From assembly GCA_014529385.2 (NCBI GenBank), contig CM043944.1:52999268-53063267 (forward strand): a stretch of 64,000 nucleotides of DNA, given 5' to 3'. This DNA comes from Adiantum capillus-veneris (taxonomy: Eukaryota > Streptophyta > Polypodiopsida > Polypodiales > Pteridaceae). The position numbers and the translations under genes were made by a program. The notes below the pieces were generated by a model. The model had not been told where the DNA came from. It saw only the letters and a list, made by a program, of their open reading frames with translations, and ran no database searches. Below, one piece after another: positions 32,311-44,843 of the stretch; position 1 is the first letter of the stretch; each line of letters starts with the position of its first letter.

Positions 32311-34246
32311 CTCATGATTAGAGTTGTTATCAGAACTTGAAGAATTGGTAGTATCTGCACAATATCATTCCTTTGTTCTAGTGCTTTCAACTCCCTTATG
32401 GGTCCCTAACTCTTCCATCAGACCGTGAACTGCAGCCAACATGATCTCAATTGTTCCAGACCTTGACTGATCTGGTTGTGCTTTTTGAGAAGATTGGGCT
32501 GGTATCTTCTAAATGACCCAAGCATCAGAATTCTCTGGCTACTCTGGCAGCTTCTTGGCTAAATACTCTGTGATTTTCATTGCCAATTCTCTCTGCTCCT
32601 ACCATTCATCAACCACCTATTCTTTACCCTTGGCTTTCCACACCTCTCTCTGCTGAGCCCATTTGCTACTTTCAAGATTGACTGGTTTTGCAGGGTTATA
32701 TGGGATTTCCTCAATAACCACCCCTTTGCTGCGTGTAATTGCTCGTACAGGAACTGGTTTAGGGGCCTTCGCCTTAGTAGCCATAGTAACAGGTGTTTCT
32801 GGACACTGAGCCGCGAAATGCCCATACTTACCACAAGTATATCAATTCAGACTTTGACTCTGGAAATTACCACGACCCCGGCCTCGGGTAGTACCCCTTG
32901 GTACTTGCTGCACCCCGTACCAGCACCACTGATACCTGATTTCTCTTCTTGGGGTAAACTGGTAGTCTCCACTCTTACTGGTTTAGCAATGGTAAATTCC
33001 ACCACAGACAGATCTTTTTCCTTCTTGAAATGATGAATGCGAATGCCACAGTTGTTCCATAGATGGCCATAAGCTTTGCAATAAGTACACTGTGGACATA
33101 CATTGGAAACATGATCTTTGGATTTACACTTTGAACACCAGGTTTTCGCTCTTCTTACGGGTTGTCTGGTCTAGTTGATTTTAGCAATCTTCCGGGCCCT
33201 CTCATTAATTTTTCTAGACCAAGACCCCTTCTTAGCCTTGTCTTTGCTCTTCTCATCCGAGCTACTTTCAGAACTACTGGAGGTATTACTGGAATCAGTA
33301 TTCTCAGTAGAAGTACTGGTACTACTAGACCTCCTCTTCTTATGAATCCTTTCCTTCTTAGCCTGTTGTTCCAGCTTCAGGGCTCGCTTCATCAGATCAT
33401 TAAATTTCTTTGTTGGTGCAGGCAGCTTCTGTTCCCTAAGCTTCTTATTGCGGAAACCATTTAAAAACCATGCTTGCAATCGCTTTTCTGATGGTGGTTC
33501 CTGCAGCTGCGTAGTCAGCTCCTTGATTTTCTCAACATAACTTCTGACTGATAATTTTCTTTGCTTTATCTTATCCAATTCACAGAGGATATGCTCATCT
33601 CCTATGTTATCTAAATATTCTAGTCAGAAAGCTTTGAGTAGTTTGTTATATGAGATGAATTGGCAAGCTGGGTAATGGTAGTACCATTTCCTTGGTGCCT
33701 CCTTTAATGTTTGAGGAAAGTATTTCCCCCACTCATCTTCATCAATATTTTTCAACTCAGCATACTGTTCAAAGGCTTGGATATGAACATCCGGGTCATC
33801 TTTCTTCCCACCTTTGAACACTGGAAAAGAAATTTTTAATGAAGAGGTGTAATCATGTCAATCAACATCATTCCTGCCTCTTCTCACCTTAGGAACCTGA
33901 CTCCTTCTTGAAGATTTCTTGTAATGGTCTGTGTCTGCATCCCATTCAATTTTCTCTTCAGTCTTAGTTTCTCTCTCCTCCCTGGCTTTTTTATTGGAAC
34001 TATGGTGACTACCTTTACTGTCTTTGGCTCCTTCATCCCCATGTGTTGTCCGAGAACTCCAGCCCTTCTTCTTCTGGACTGACTGGAGTGCTGAGAGTCC
34101 TTAGCCTCATCAGCATGACTATGCTCCTCCTGAGCCTCACTTTCAGTCCCTGGTTCATTCTTAGGATCAGAATCTCTTTCTGACTCCTCAAGGATAGGGT
34201 CAACGTGGTAGGATGGTTTATGACCACGGTTGGTTTTGGGTGCCAT
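32311..34246 (-). pseudogene. Element A Gag (decayed)
   Basis: The start MAPKTNRGHK at 34246 matches Element B's Gag start. Readable segments are the Ser/Arg-rich N-terminus (33884-34246), the core FKGGKKDDPDVHIQAFEQYA (33624-33821), RSYVEKIKELTTQLQEPPSE (33171-33578), and tandem zinc knuckles around 33030-33130 (CKSKDH, then PQCTYCKAYGHLWNNC without interruption). This uninterrupted knuckle pair gives the ancestral sequence at Element C's insertion site in B. Frameshifts and stops separate the segments. Confidence 0.87.
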
Positions 34247-34306
34247 AACTTCAGCTGAAAATTCAAACTAGGAGAAGCGTTCTGGTGAACGAGAAAACAG
34301 CTCTAG

Positions 34307-34322
34307 CCATTGTGATTGCCAA
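34307..34322 (-). other. Element A primer-binding site
   Basis: The minus strand reads TGGCAATCACAATGGC two bases inside the 5' LTR. It differs from B's site at three positions. Confidence 0.58.
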
Positions 34323-34324
34323 AA

Positions 34325-34814
34325 TGGAATTGGAGTTGATCTCTTTAGATAGTTGATTCCAGTGCTAGAATTTACAGCTACTGGAAGTTGTCAGTTCAGT
34401 CAATGAAATTGGAATCGAATATGGAAACTGAACTGGAATAATTAACTGAATTGAAATACTCTACTGGGACTAGAACAGAGTGAATGACAGAAAAAGTGTT
34501 TCAGGTTCAGATTCAAAGTTTATGAAGAACGAGTACAAGGTATAACAGACTGAAGTAGAATTGGCTATTTTAGTAATGATTACATAGTAGAATTACAAGT
34601 GAAGAGATTTTAACTCAAGGACAGCTTCGGGGACTAAAACCAAGAGACTAGGAGTAAGAAGTCAAAAGTACAAGCAGCCCAAGTACAATGTATTGGGTCC
34701 TATTTATAGCCTCTCGAAGTTACTGTGGTAATTGCCGTGGTAATTACTGATTGATCCACCATTCGGCTTCCAAGAGACAGTTCTCGCTTGTTGAGACTGT
34801 CTTCGCCGTCTACA
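34325..34814 (-). repeat. Element A 5' LTR
   Basis: A 490-bp partner of 699-1176, with many substitutions and small indels between them. On the minus strand TATAAATA lies at 34701-34708, the likely promoter. It is followed at 34815-34819 by the right target duplication ccacc. Confidence 0.92.
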
Positions 34815-35447
34815 CCACCATCCAATCCTCAATGCACACCGACATGTGGCACACTATCATATGTATCTACTATGCAAAATGACCATAATGATTACCTGAG
34901 AACCTCAGAGTCAAAAGTCAAAGTTTTATCTACATTGTTAGAGTCTATTGACAAGGGCTATTCTACAATGCACTCTAGAGTAACAATAAAATTGAATTCA
35001 AATAGGAAAGTTCATATACATTAATTGATCCAAACCATTTTAAAATGCAGCATGTTGTCAACAAAGCAGTATATGTGAAGGGTGTTGATTTCAATTCTAT
35101 TGAGTTTGAAATATAGAGAATAAGGACATTAGCATTATGAATAGGCAAAACTCTTTGGCCCATGTAATGGTTCAGTATCAAGATTAGAGTTTAAGGCACA
35201 TTCAAAGTAAAAATGTGAAACACTCCTTTGCAACATAAAGGTCAACTTGCACATGAGCCTAAACTATTAATCGATCTATTTGTCACATGAAGAATAATTA
35301 TCAATTATGTATTCATCTTTTATGGTCAGGCGCTTGCTACTATGTAGGCCTAGTATAAGCTATGCATCCCTTTTGTAATTATGCAAAAATCGGCATAGTT
35401 GCAAGGGCAACCACTTAAGAAAAATTTCATGAGCACTACAATGGCCA

Positions 35448-35498
35448 CTTTTCTCATGGTGGCTTGTGCAACACTTGCACAAGCCACCATGAGAAAAG
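35448..35498. repeat. Perfect 24-bp inverted repeat with 3-nt loop
   Basis: The left arm 35448-35471 is exactly complementary to the right arm 35475-35498, with only cac between them. The arm core is CTCATGGTGGCTTGTGCAA. Either strand could form a tight hairpin. The match ends abruptly on both sides. Confidence 0.9.
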
Positions 35499-35546
35499 AG
35501 TTTAGTGCAGTCATTCCTCACGTAGGGGCCTTATAGGACTTTGGTG

Positions 35547-35549
<3 letters not shown>

Positions 35550-35594
<45 letters not shown>
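35550..35594. repeat. (CT)n microsatellite
   Basis: About 45 bp of uninterrupted CT repeats. Confidence 0.95.
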
Positions 35595-35597
<3 letters not shown>

Positions 35598-36617
35598 CTC
35601 TCGTGCGCGTATGCACCTCCTGTGCATGCCACCAATGAGAAGCGCCCGTAATAAGTATTACATAGACTCCTCCAGTTTGTTCTTCATTTGAAAAGTTATA
35701 ATCATTTAGTTCTATGTAGCACAATCATTAAACTTGGCATATATTGCTTTATCTAATAAGTTTTACAAAGACTCAAACCATTATGTTCTTGACTTGAAAA
35801 GCTAATGTGTGAACAAGCCTGCTGAAGCACATTGCAAGAACCTACTGACAAGCGAGTCATGTAAGGTGTATCAAGCCAATTCAAAATTCTAGAAGCCTAG
35901 TTTTGGCTTGGGGCCAGTGCTAAAAAAAAACCTATGTTCCGGATAATCTCACCTACAAATTGTGAGATATACCTCTAAATTTTACATTTGAAGGTGAGAA
36001 AACCTACAGAATTTAGAGAGATTCAATGTAATTTTGTGTCAAAAATTTCAAATGTAATAAACTTACATGTAAAAACTGCACTATTAGTGTTGCACATTGG
36101 AATGCATTTATCCCAAAGGAAACATCTAAACCACCCTTGCTCCTCCTCCAACTCTGAATCCAAAAAGCCTAATCATGGCTAGGGTCGCACGTTGGCGTGC
36201 ATCGATTCCAAAGGATGGGGTCGTTGCAATAGCGGGCCTCTGTAAATAAGTCTACACACATACAAAAATGAGTGAGAGCAAGAAGAGTGAGGGATTTCAT
36301 CCAATTTGGCTCTGTAACTCCTTGAAAGATTGAATTGTCCAATCTTACCACACAGTTGGCACAACGACCACCATTCTCCCTTCTATATATATATAAAGCG
36401 TAGAAGGGACTAATTAACCTTGGTAGAAGCTTGTACAGATACAACGTGCCCATTATGTTCCCAACCATGTGCTTTGAATTATCTCCAATACTTGATCCTA
36501 GAGTAAGGCACTTGACTAGTCTAGAATTGAAATTTTGTGTTTCTCTTTATCGCCTTCTCTAATCCCAGAGGATGCAAATGTGAATTCTCTTAAGAAGCGC
36601 ACACCGCCGTGCATTGC

Positions 36618-36718
<101 letters not shown>

Positions 36719-37024
36719 GTGATGGAAAGCTTCCTTCATCATCGTTCCCGCTCTGTGCGATAAGGGAAGTTGTTGCGCCATAGAACCAGTTTCCACTGAT
36801 CTGTATGATATATAGCACTCTTTCATAGCACACGAATAAGTTGTTTCATTAATCAAACATTTTGCTGATATCTTTTGCATCTTCAAATGAGGGCTAGGCT
36901 CTATGAGACGTCATATTGTCAAGGTAAGATCCGTTGTTTCTCATCATTGCAATGAAAAAAGATGACCGCATCGATGCTACACAAAGTGCAAAGTAAGCTT
37001 GAGCACCTTTATTTCTACATTGCC

Positions 37025-37027
<3 letters not shown>

Positions 37028-37111
<84 letters not shown>
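37028..37111. repeat. (GA)n microsatellite
   Basis: About 84 bp of uninterrupted GA repeats. Confidence 0.95.
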
Positions 37112-37113
<2 letters not shown>

Positions 37114-37436
37114 CTCGCTTGCAAAATGGCTTGGTTTCGGCTAGTGCAGCATAGGGATGCAGAATCGCAACCCAAACACGAGAGCATAGCTCCCACGAAG
37201 AGGATATAACACCCAAGGATATGCAAGATGTATCCGTGGTAAAATTTCTGAGGTACTCCTCTATGAGATGCAAAAATATCTCATGTATAGTGGAGATGCT
37301 ACTTTCTCCCAACATGTTTTGGTTGAATGAACTTTGATGTTTCATGGAGAATGTCCATGTGAACAAACACGTCTTATTTAGTCTGCCAGCGTTCATTATT
37401 TTTCTTGATTGAAATGCAAGGTTTCTCCTCTAGAAA

Positions 37437-37610
<174 letters not shown>

Positions 37611-37766
37611 TCTCTAGTAGCCATCCACATTGGCATGGAGTGCTACATAGAGTTCGGTTTTTATGATTGAGGATTAATATTTGAACTATGGACCACAAGA
37701 ATGGTGACATAGACAAAGAAAAGAAGAGCAAGAGAAAATTAACATGAGAGGAACACTCCCAAGAAA

Positions 37767-37768
37767 GT

Positions 37769-37822
<54 letters not shown>
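37767..37822. repeat. Compound (TG)n-(AG)n microsatellite
   Basis: TG repeats change directly to AG repeats, the same order as at 37437 but without the TA block. Confidence 0.95.
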
Positions 37823-37828
<6 letters not shown>

Positions 37829-37916
37829 GAGTAGCCACATAGAATATTGAGTAATGTAGGAGGCAAGTTCAATCAAATTTTTGTTTCTAAATGCAAACTC
37901 TGTAGCACTCCATGTT

Positions 37917-37917
<1 letters not shown>

Positions 37918-37965
<48 letters not shown>

Positions 37966-37972
37966 AGAGAGA
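37918..37972. repeat. Compound (CA)n-(GA)n microsatellite
   Basis: About 44 bp of CA followed by a short GA run. Confidence 0.95.
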
Positions 37973-39027
37973 GGAGCAAGAAGGGAGCATTTTGAACAAT
38001 GCAAAATACACCTTCAATCATAGTGTAGTTTTAAAAAAGAAGTTTCCATAACGTTTTCTCTCCCACAATGGCACATCCATAATATCTAGTGACATTTGTT
38101 AACAAAAGGTAGTATGAAATGTGTTGTTTGGTTTTTAGTGCCTAATGGGTTGTCTCAAACGCGATCCAAGTGAACAACATGCAGAGGGATGTGCAATAGC
38201 TAACGCTTATACATGGTTTAAACTCTCACATGTCTATGGCTATGATCGTACTAGACATAGCACATTCCCATCGATCCTAGGAGGCCAATGTATTTCTCCT
38301 TCAAAATCACAAGGGATCCTCTAAGATGAGAATTTCAACCTTCTAATCCCTTTCTTTGCTCATCTTCCTTCACCTTCATTATTCTTAAATTTAATTATGT
38401 CTTTGTATGTATTATTCTCCTCTATTCTGCTCGATTTTTGGGATTGCTCTTGAGAACTTGCTCGGGGTTTGGCATTCTTCCACACACACACACACAAATG
38501 ACACCTTAACACCCATATATAGGTTTCTAATGACACCTTGGTGCTAAATATTGGATTTCACATTGAAACCTTGCTCCAAAATTTTGGACGTTGTTTTAAG
38601 CCCACATTGTCAATGATGCCCAAAATGGCTTCAAATTTAAGGCGTATGATTGTAAGACTAAGATTAGGTGATATAATCCCAAATGTGTACATCGTTTGTA
38701 GTGTGGACTATCCCACCGAACAGCTTGACCTTTCATCATCATTTAGCAAGCCCATCGAAATTGTTGCTGGTCCTTGATAGAATCCTTGGACCTTTAGTGT
38801 TACGAAAAAAGTAAGAGCGATAAATTGCTTCGTCTACACATGAGAAGGTGACTATGTAGTAATGATTTTGGAGCTATTTCTTTTTTCAATAAAAGTGCTC
38901 AGCTGAGCTTGAATTGCATCAAATGCAGAAGGTTACAAACTACCCTGGCATATCCTTTGTAGAGGGCTCTCAAGAAAATAATACATCAAAGGGGGTTGAG
39001 AGACCTCGATTACATCTACATACCAAG

Positions 39028-39903
39028 TGTTAGCGGGTACGCCGCGACGGCCGTTGGAGCACAGCGAGAACACAGACCAACAAACTGTCAATCCGAGGAC
39101 GTAGCTGACCCGACTAGGGCATGGAGGCAATCTCTGGGTTGTCAACCCTGAGCTAGACACGAACAACACTCTACAGTCACTAATCCTACCACAACACTAC
39201 CATAAAGCAAAGAAACAGACAACGCATCCTACGAAACACTACAAGCTCGAAACAGTCTCAAATCATATCGGAATGACTCAAAATCGGAGGGTAAGACTCA
39301 CAAGGACATATCCTATGAGGCCAAACACCTAAACCCTGAAAACCATAACTGTAAGACCTCTAATCGCTGTCGTGATAGACTAAAAACAGCAATTTCCAAA
39401 GTGTCCGAAACTGATCTACAAAGACATCAACACGAAGAGCTTCTCGCCTAGATTCTAACGACTACTCGATCATTCAGAACGGATGTCGTTTGAGGTACTT
39501 ACGACCAAATATAGCTCGTAGTAGGCGGGCTCGCGATGTGGTCCTCGGCTTGCATTGCTTGCGTCGACGCGGAGAGCTCCTCGATGCTAACACGCTCCTA
39601 CTTTCATATCTGCAATGTGATTAGTGTGCGCGATGGTGTGTGTGCGTGAAGCTCACTACTATGTGCTGCAGAACCCACGAATGTATATTATTTGAGATAA
39701 CGTAATGTGTTTTCTACAAAGCCTTAGGTTTCAGCTTATATACAAAGCCTTCAAACCTAATGTTCGGCCAAATGACCTGAATTGTCCCTAGGCTTCTACA
39801 GAGCTTAATTACAAGAAATTGAGTTGGCTTTACTCATTATACAAGCATCTGTGGCCAAAATACAAGTGCCGATTTAAAATATGAGGTTCCCGTAAACATT
39901 ACA
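39028..39903 (-). repeat. Possible solo LTR
   Basis: A GC-richer block begins TGTTAGCGGGTACGCC and ends GTAAACATTACA on the plus strand. On the minus strand it would start TGTAATG and end TAACA, as LTRs do. A TATA-like TGTATATAAGC lies on the minus strand near 39740. The flanking five bases (ccaag, aaagt) do not form a clean duplication, and no second copy is in the window, so this is tentative. Confidence 0.35.
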
Positions 39904-40028
39904 AAAGTGGCCGTAATTGCTCAAAATAATCATAACGGGATATTCGATGACGTCCATGAACTCGTATCTTCATGTTGCAGCATCCATCTTCATCTTCATT
40001 ACTTCATCACCATCTTCATGTGGAATCT

Positions 40029-41131
40029 TTACAAAATCTTTAATGGAATCTTTATGGAAACGTTGTTGAAAGGGCGTCCTTTCAACACCAAGCCTTCATT
40101 TGAAGCTTCTTTTGCACAATAGCTTCCACTGACAAGAACAACATTGGTGTCCAGAGGATCACACTTCTTTTGAAAAAGTAGTTCAATTCTAGAATTCCAA
40201 ATTTCTCTCAACAAAGTAGCTCTTACAATGCATATGTCCATCAAAAGATCCATACTATTGATGTGTCTAGACCCCATAGCAAGGTCTTATCTAAAGAAGG
40301 GAGTTCCCAACTGTGTGTACACCCACTTGCAAACAGATCTCATGAAAGCTCTGATTTCTGGACAACCCCTGAATAGGTGCTTGCATCTGACACAGATCCC
40401 TTCATCAAGGCCTCTTGCTTTACCCTTGTCCCTGGTGCCGCTGAAACCGAAGAGTAGTCTCCAAAGGAACACTTTATCTTTCTCGTCGCATTTGGCTTTC
40501 GAGATGTTGCTGACCACCTGGCAGCTTGCTCCATTTGCTTGCAGCCCACTTATTAGACCAGACCCTGTTGTGATGATCTATCCGTACCTCCGAAGAGCAA
40601 ATCTTTTCATAAACTGGTTTGTCTTGGGCAAGCAAAATAAACTTTCTCTAGGCCATTTCCAAGCTTTCCAATCAAGCGGTACGGAGGAGGGAGGAAGGGT
40701 AAGGTTTGAGATTTTTTGAAGTAGTCTTCCGATGAGGATTTCCTCTTGCAGTGATAGTTTGTTGTAGAGATTTACAAGTTCAAATGAGCACCAATATCCT
40801 TTTTGATAATCCCAAAGAGAATCCAAGTTGACAACACCCTTGTTATTAAGATTTCTAACTATTTCAATCGAGTGGTTATTTAGACCCAAGCCTTCCACAA
40901 TGGGACCCCACGTGGACCAATGCTGGGCAATATTTTTCCAATATCTTGTCTATTCCTTCCACTTGAGTCTATCTGTGCTTTACAACATTTTTCAATAAAT
41001 TTCCCAGTAAAACCTCCTACTTGAGCCCCTACTCCAAAAGGGGGGAGAAGTCTGTTTTGTATGTGGAGGTTGGACCATGAACCTCCTTTAGACCTCATAG
41101 GGGCTGCCATTGCCATTTCCCTTGTCATCAC
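40029..41131 (-). pseudogene. LINE retrotransposon, 3' end of ORF2 (zinc-binding RT tail)
   Basis: On the minus strand KDKVFLWRLLFGFSG and ICVRCKHLFRGCPEIR match the reverse-transcriptase zinc-binding domain found at the end of plant LINE ORF2 proteins. The upstream stretch (SLWDYQKGYWCSFELVNLYN, 40578-40898) is the usual low-conservation connector. Frames shift near 40520, 40600 and 40880. No RT core is present, so this is a 5'-truncated remnant, as LINE copies usually are. I found no clear poly(A) tail. Confidence 0.72.
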
Positions 41132-42425
41132 TACCCATCACTCTGCAAAATTGGCAAGGTGTAAAAAATTTGGCACAAAATGCTAGCTGAGTCATGAGTG
41201 ATAGGGTCAAGGATGCCAAGTGCACCCTCAGATTTGGTTTAGCGATCACCGCCCATTTACCCCACTGCCATAGTTATCTAGTAGAAAGCTTATTTCTCCA
41301 CAAAAGTTCTTTGACTAGCTATTTCTTTTGTGAGTATCTTGCAATCATATATACTATATATAATGCAGCTGAATTTTTTTGCAAAAGGAGAGAACCTCCA
41401 CGTGTCGAGTTTTCTAAGCATTGCATGAACTGCACCTTCGTGTTGTCCTACCTCCCTTTTTTTTAACTCCATGAAGTGCACCTTTGTTGTTGTAGCATTT
41501 TTTAACTTCTAAAATGCTCCTTCAGCTCTCATAGTCACAACACCATGAGTGATCTGGCATTTTGAGCCATTTTGATCATTTTTGGGTCATTTTGACCATT
41601 TTATGACATTTTTTGATCATTTTTAGCCCAAAAACGTTTTTGCCTATAAAATGGCCAAACAAGCTAGGGCAAATCCTTAAAACTACGAAAAAATCCATTA
41701 GCATAAATTTCATCTTGAACCTCATTTTACCACTTGGCAAGCACTCTCTATGCATCTCTTACGCTCGCGCATGAACCCTGTTAACTTTGGCCGAGATCGT
41801 CCACATTGAACTTTCTAGGCAAAATGAGCATGCCACTTCAAAACACTTTGACATTTTTACATTTCTAAAGCAAACTATGCATTTGTTTATGTGATAAAAC
41901 ATGCCATAGTGCCACGTCTAGGGCCTCGCTGTCTCGACAAGGTATATACAAAACTGCAATCATGGCATTTGTTTTTGAATATATCACACTATGTACATCA
42001 TAGCATTTGCTCCCACATAACAAAAGCATTGAGAGTGAGGTAGATATTTTAGTTTCACATTATGCACGAGCCATGATAAGACATCCACCCTCTCTAAAAT
42101 TGCACATCCTTCGACATGTGCGACACATATCTTTTGCAGGTTCAGTCTTCATTTAAGTCAACATATATATCAATTTTGTCATCACTCCCAATGAATTCTA
42201 ATGCATCATCATCTCTTTCATCATCCTCATTTATAACATGTGCATGAGAGCCTTCATTTTGACTTTCTTGTAAAACAAAGGAATCTGTATCACTTCTGCT
42301 TTTGGACAACTTGATTCTTTTCCCTGCACAATGGGAATTTTCAATTTTGTGCCATCTAGCTCATGCAAGGTGTAAGTTGCATTCCCATGTACATGTTTAA
42401 CCACATAAGGACCAAACCATCTCTT
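41132..42425. other. Spacer between LINE remnant and Element D
   Basis: No supported gene. At about 41555-41635 a short degenerate repeat based on TTTTGANCATTTT recurs several times. The right part may belong to Element D's 3' untranslated region or LTR, but I could not find a matching copy on the other side of D. Confidence 0.45.
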
Positions 42426-43450
42426 TCAAATCTTTCTTATCATTGAATGTTGGTTATCAAGACTAATCTCATACACCAACACCCAATCACCTTCCTCAAT
42501 AGCTCTAGGTCTGAGCATGTGCCTTTTATCAAATCTGTCCTTATTCTTCAACCTTGCATCTTTTGATCGTGCTACTGCAATCTCAATATCTTGAGGCCTT
42601 CTTTGTAATTGCTGTATGGACAAAGCAAGAAGATCTTCCCTACTCATCCCATCTTCCCAAGGCAATACATTCCATGTGGGAATTACATCCTCAATTGGCA
42701 TTATAGGTTTTTGACCATACATCAACTCAAAAGGCATGTAACCAGTAACTGAGCTATGAGTTGTATGATCAGCCCATAAAGCATAAGGCAATAGCTTAGG
42801 CCACTCTCCCAGTTTTCCTTTGCAAGCCTTAGCCAAATCTTTAATGATAGGAGGAGGCCCACTTTCTAATTTACCATTTCCTTCAGGATTGTATGCAGTA
42901 GTCAAAGCGAGTTTAATGCCCAACCTAGACAAAAACGCCTTGGCTTTATCGGCATCTAACTCACCCCTCTCAACTGTTATTTTCCAACACAGCCATAATA
43001 AGTAATCCCATCGTCTAAGAGGACCTTACATATCCCTTTTGTGTTTTTTGTTCTTAAAGCACGACCTTCAATGTAATTAGTTAAGTCTTCTCATGCAAAC
43101 AATTTGTATAGCATTTTCCATAAAGCCAATGGCATTGTAAACAAGTCTACTACCCACTTATGGTGCATAGCCAATGGGTATGTATGTTGCAATCCATCAT
43201 GATGACGTACATTTGAATACACTTTATAGGTTACACAAGACTCCACAAAATAAGATACATCTTTATACATATCTTTCCACCAATATCTCTCTTTGATTTT
43301 AGTAAAGGTGGCCCACACACCTTTGTGTCCAGCATAAAGACTCTCATGAATTTTTTGATAAGATCCCTTTTGATGTCCTCATCATTCACAAACCTCAATG
43401 GCATACCATTTCTTTGTTTAGGATGCTTCCACAAGTATCCATGTTTCAAA
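42426..43450 (-). pseudogene. Element D integrase (partial)
   Basis: The zinc domain region reads HKWVVDLFTMP and RYWWKDMYKDVSYFVESC (43091-43318). The end of the core reads LTTAYNPEGNGKLESG, followed by WADHTTHSSVTGYMPFELMY and a C-terminus with DKRHMLRPRAIEEGDWVLVY (42426-42932). The catalytic Glu is at NGKLESG. Part of the core between 42933 and 43090 is in broken frames. Confidence 0.8.
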
Positions 43451-43497
43451 AAGTATCCATAGGCCTTTCTATGTATTCTTTTGAACTCTTGATCAAT

Positions 43498-44142
43498 TCA
43501 ACCTTCTTGGCTTATCAAAGTGCTTAAATAAGGTCCAATGAGCAACCAATTTCCTTGATATAGGTCCTCTGTAAATGACTCATGTGCATTTGACAGGAAA
43601 ACATGATCACCCTTTGCATGAGAGCTACGATATAACCTTGTGCCTACACCATCACCCTCGAAAACCATTTCTTCTTCATTTTCATATCTTGCTCTAGAAA
43701 TCATATCCACAACTAAATTATCTTTCCTTGCAGTATGCTTAAATTTAGGATTCAAGGACTTTATGTGGGCAATCCATGTCAACATAGCAATGTCAGGAGT
43801 TGAACAACTTGTGATCATTCTAAGAAGGGGTAGACAATCAATCTCCACTATTACATTTTCACCTATCAAATACTCTTTATCACATTTAAGTGCTATAATT
43901 GTTGCCCATAATTCCCTTTTCACCTGTGGATAACTGCATCGACAAGCACTTAGGACCTTTGCTCTAAATCTCACCACATATCGCTTACCATCTTCATCAT
44001 CTTGACCAATCACCCATCCAATTCTCCTGGGGCTGATATCCGCTATCACAATCACATGTCTTCCACATTCATAGTTTACTTTCCTCAAAGCTGGATACAT
44101 AAGCAACAAATTCTTTAATTTTCTCATGGCATGTGTATGCAT
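43498..44142 (-). pseudogene. Element D RNase H
   Basis: This 214-residue minus-strand frame includes VIADISPRRIGWVIGQ (first catalytic Asp), KRELWATIIALK (Glu) and VEIDCLPLLRM (Asp), and ends with HTARKDNLVVDMISRARYE. It continues the polyprotein between RT and integrase. It shares a frame-adjacent border with the RT tail at 44143. Confidence 0.82.
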
Positions 44143-44839
44143 TTATTCACATTGGAATTTCTGGTTCTTTCTCAAAAGTTGATAGAAAGGTTCTGCTACA
44201 TGCGCATAATGTGGAATCCAAATAACATAAAACACACATGCACCTAGAAACCTTTGAACCTCAGTCACATTTATATATTTCTCTTTCATTCTTTGAATTA
44301 CATCAATTTTTATAGGAAAAGTCCCTATACCATACGGATTGCACATATGTCCTACAATAAGAACTTCATTCACACCAAACATTGACTTTTGACTAGACAA
44401 GGTAAGGTTCACTTCTTCCAACCTTGACAAGATCTTATCACAATTATTGATATGATTCCACATACTTGTGGCATCCCCTTGCGTCTAGATCCGCATCTAT
44501 ATCACTTACATTGTATCCTTGGATCGATACATCATCAAGAAAGGGCATCGTTGTTTGAGGTATGAAGTCACGTAGGAATTTGTTCATACAATTCATCATA
44601 TGCGCAACTGAATTAGTTACTCCCTAAGGTAAGATACACATCCTTACCAAATCCAAAGGTGTCCTCATTATAGTCAAGTCCCTGCTTTCAATTGCTAGTT
44701 GGAACTAATACATTGAGTACAAATCCCCCATAGAATATATCGCCCTTCCTGCGAATGCCTCTGCAAACTCATCTACAATTGGCCCTGTGCCCACATTTCT
44801 AATTGTAACATTGTTGACATATTGCATGTCCTGGATAAC
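44143..44839 (-). pseudogene. Element D RT, C-terminal part
   Basis: Direct minus-strand reading gives VDEFAEAFAGRAIYSMGDLY, RDLTIMRTPLDLVRMC, LP*GVTNSVAHMMNCMN and FIPQTTMPFLDDVSI. The catalytic motif is F-L-D-D. The in-frame TAG at 44624-44626 replaces a residue normally Gln or Phe-Gly context. The thumb and connection follow (QRMKEKYINVTEVQRFLGAC). The N-terminal part lies beyond Element E at 52733. Confidence 0.8.
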
Positions 44840-44843
44840 GCGT
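44840..44843 (+). other. Target duplication gcgt, left of Element E
   Basis: The matching copy is at 52729-52732, directly after E's 3' LTR. Confidence 0.85.

Larger units (their letters stand above)
699..34814 (-). mobile_element. Element A: old Ty3/gypsy LTR retrotransposon, interrupted by Element B
   Basis: The element is bounded by related LTRs (699-1176 and 34325-34814) and a perfect 5-bp target duplication, ccacc at 694-698 and 34815-34819. Read on the minus strand the order is LTR, primer site, gag, protease, RT, RNase H, integrase, a long extra ORF3, polypurine tract, LTR. Element B (7886-29594) sits inside RT. A MITE (2346-2561) sits in ORF3 and an unidentified insert (30684-31838) sits in protease. 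Frames are broken by many stops and indels, and the two LTRs differ at roughly a tenth of positions by eye, so it is an old copy. The gag-PR-RT-RH-IN order defines Ty3/gypsy; the finer lineage is uncertain. Confidence 0.92.

Noticed and set aside
39001-39170. A 5' LTR with primer-binding site TTGGTATGTAG on the minus strand left of 39028
   Set aside because: Only the first six or so bases resemble the common initiator-Met primer site, and no gag or pol follows, so only a solo LTR candidate is reported.
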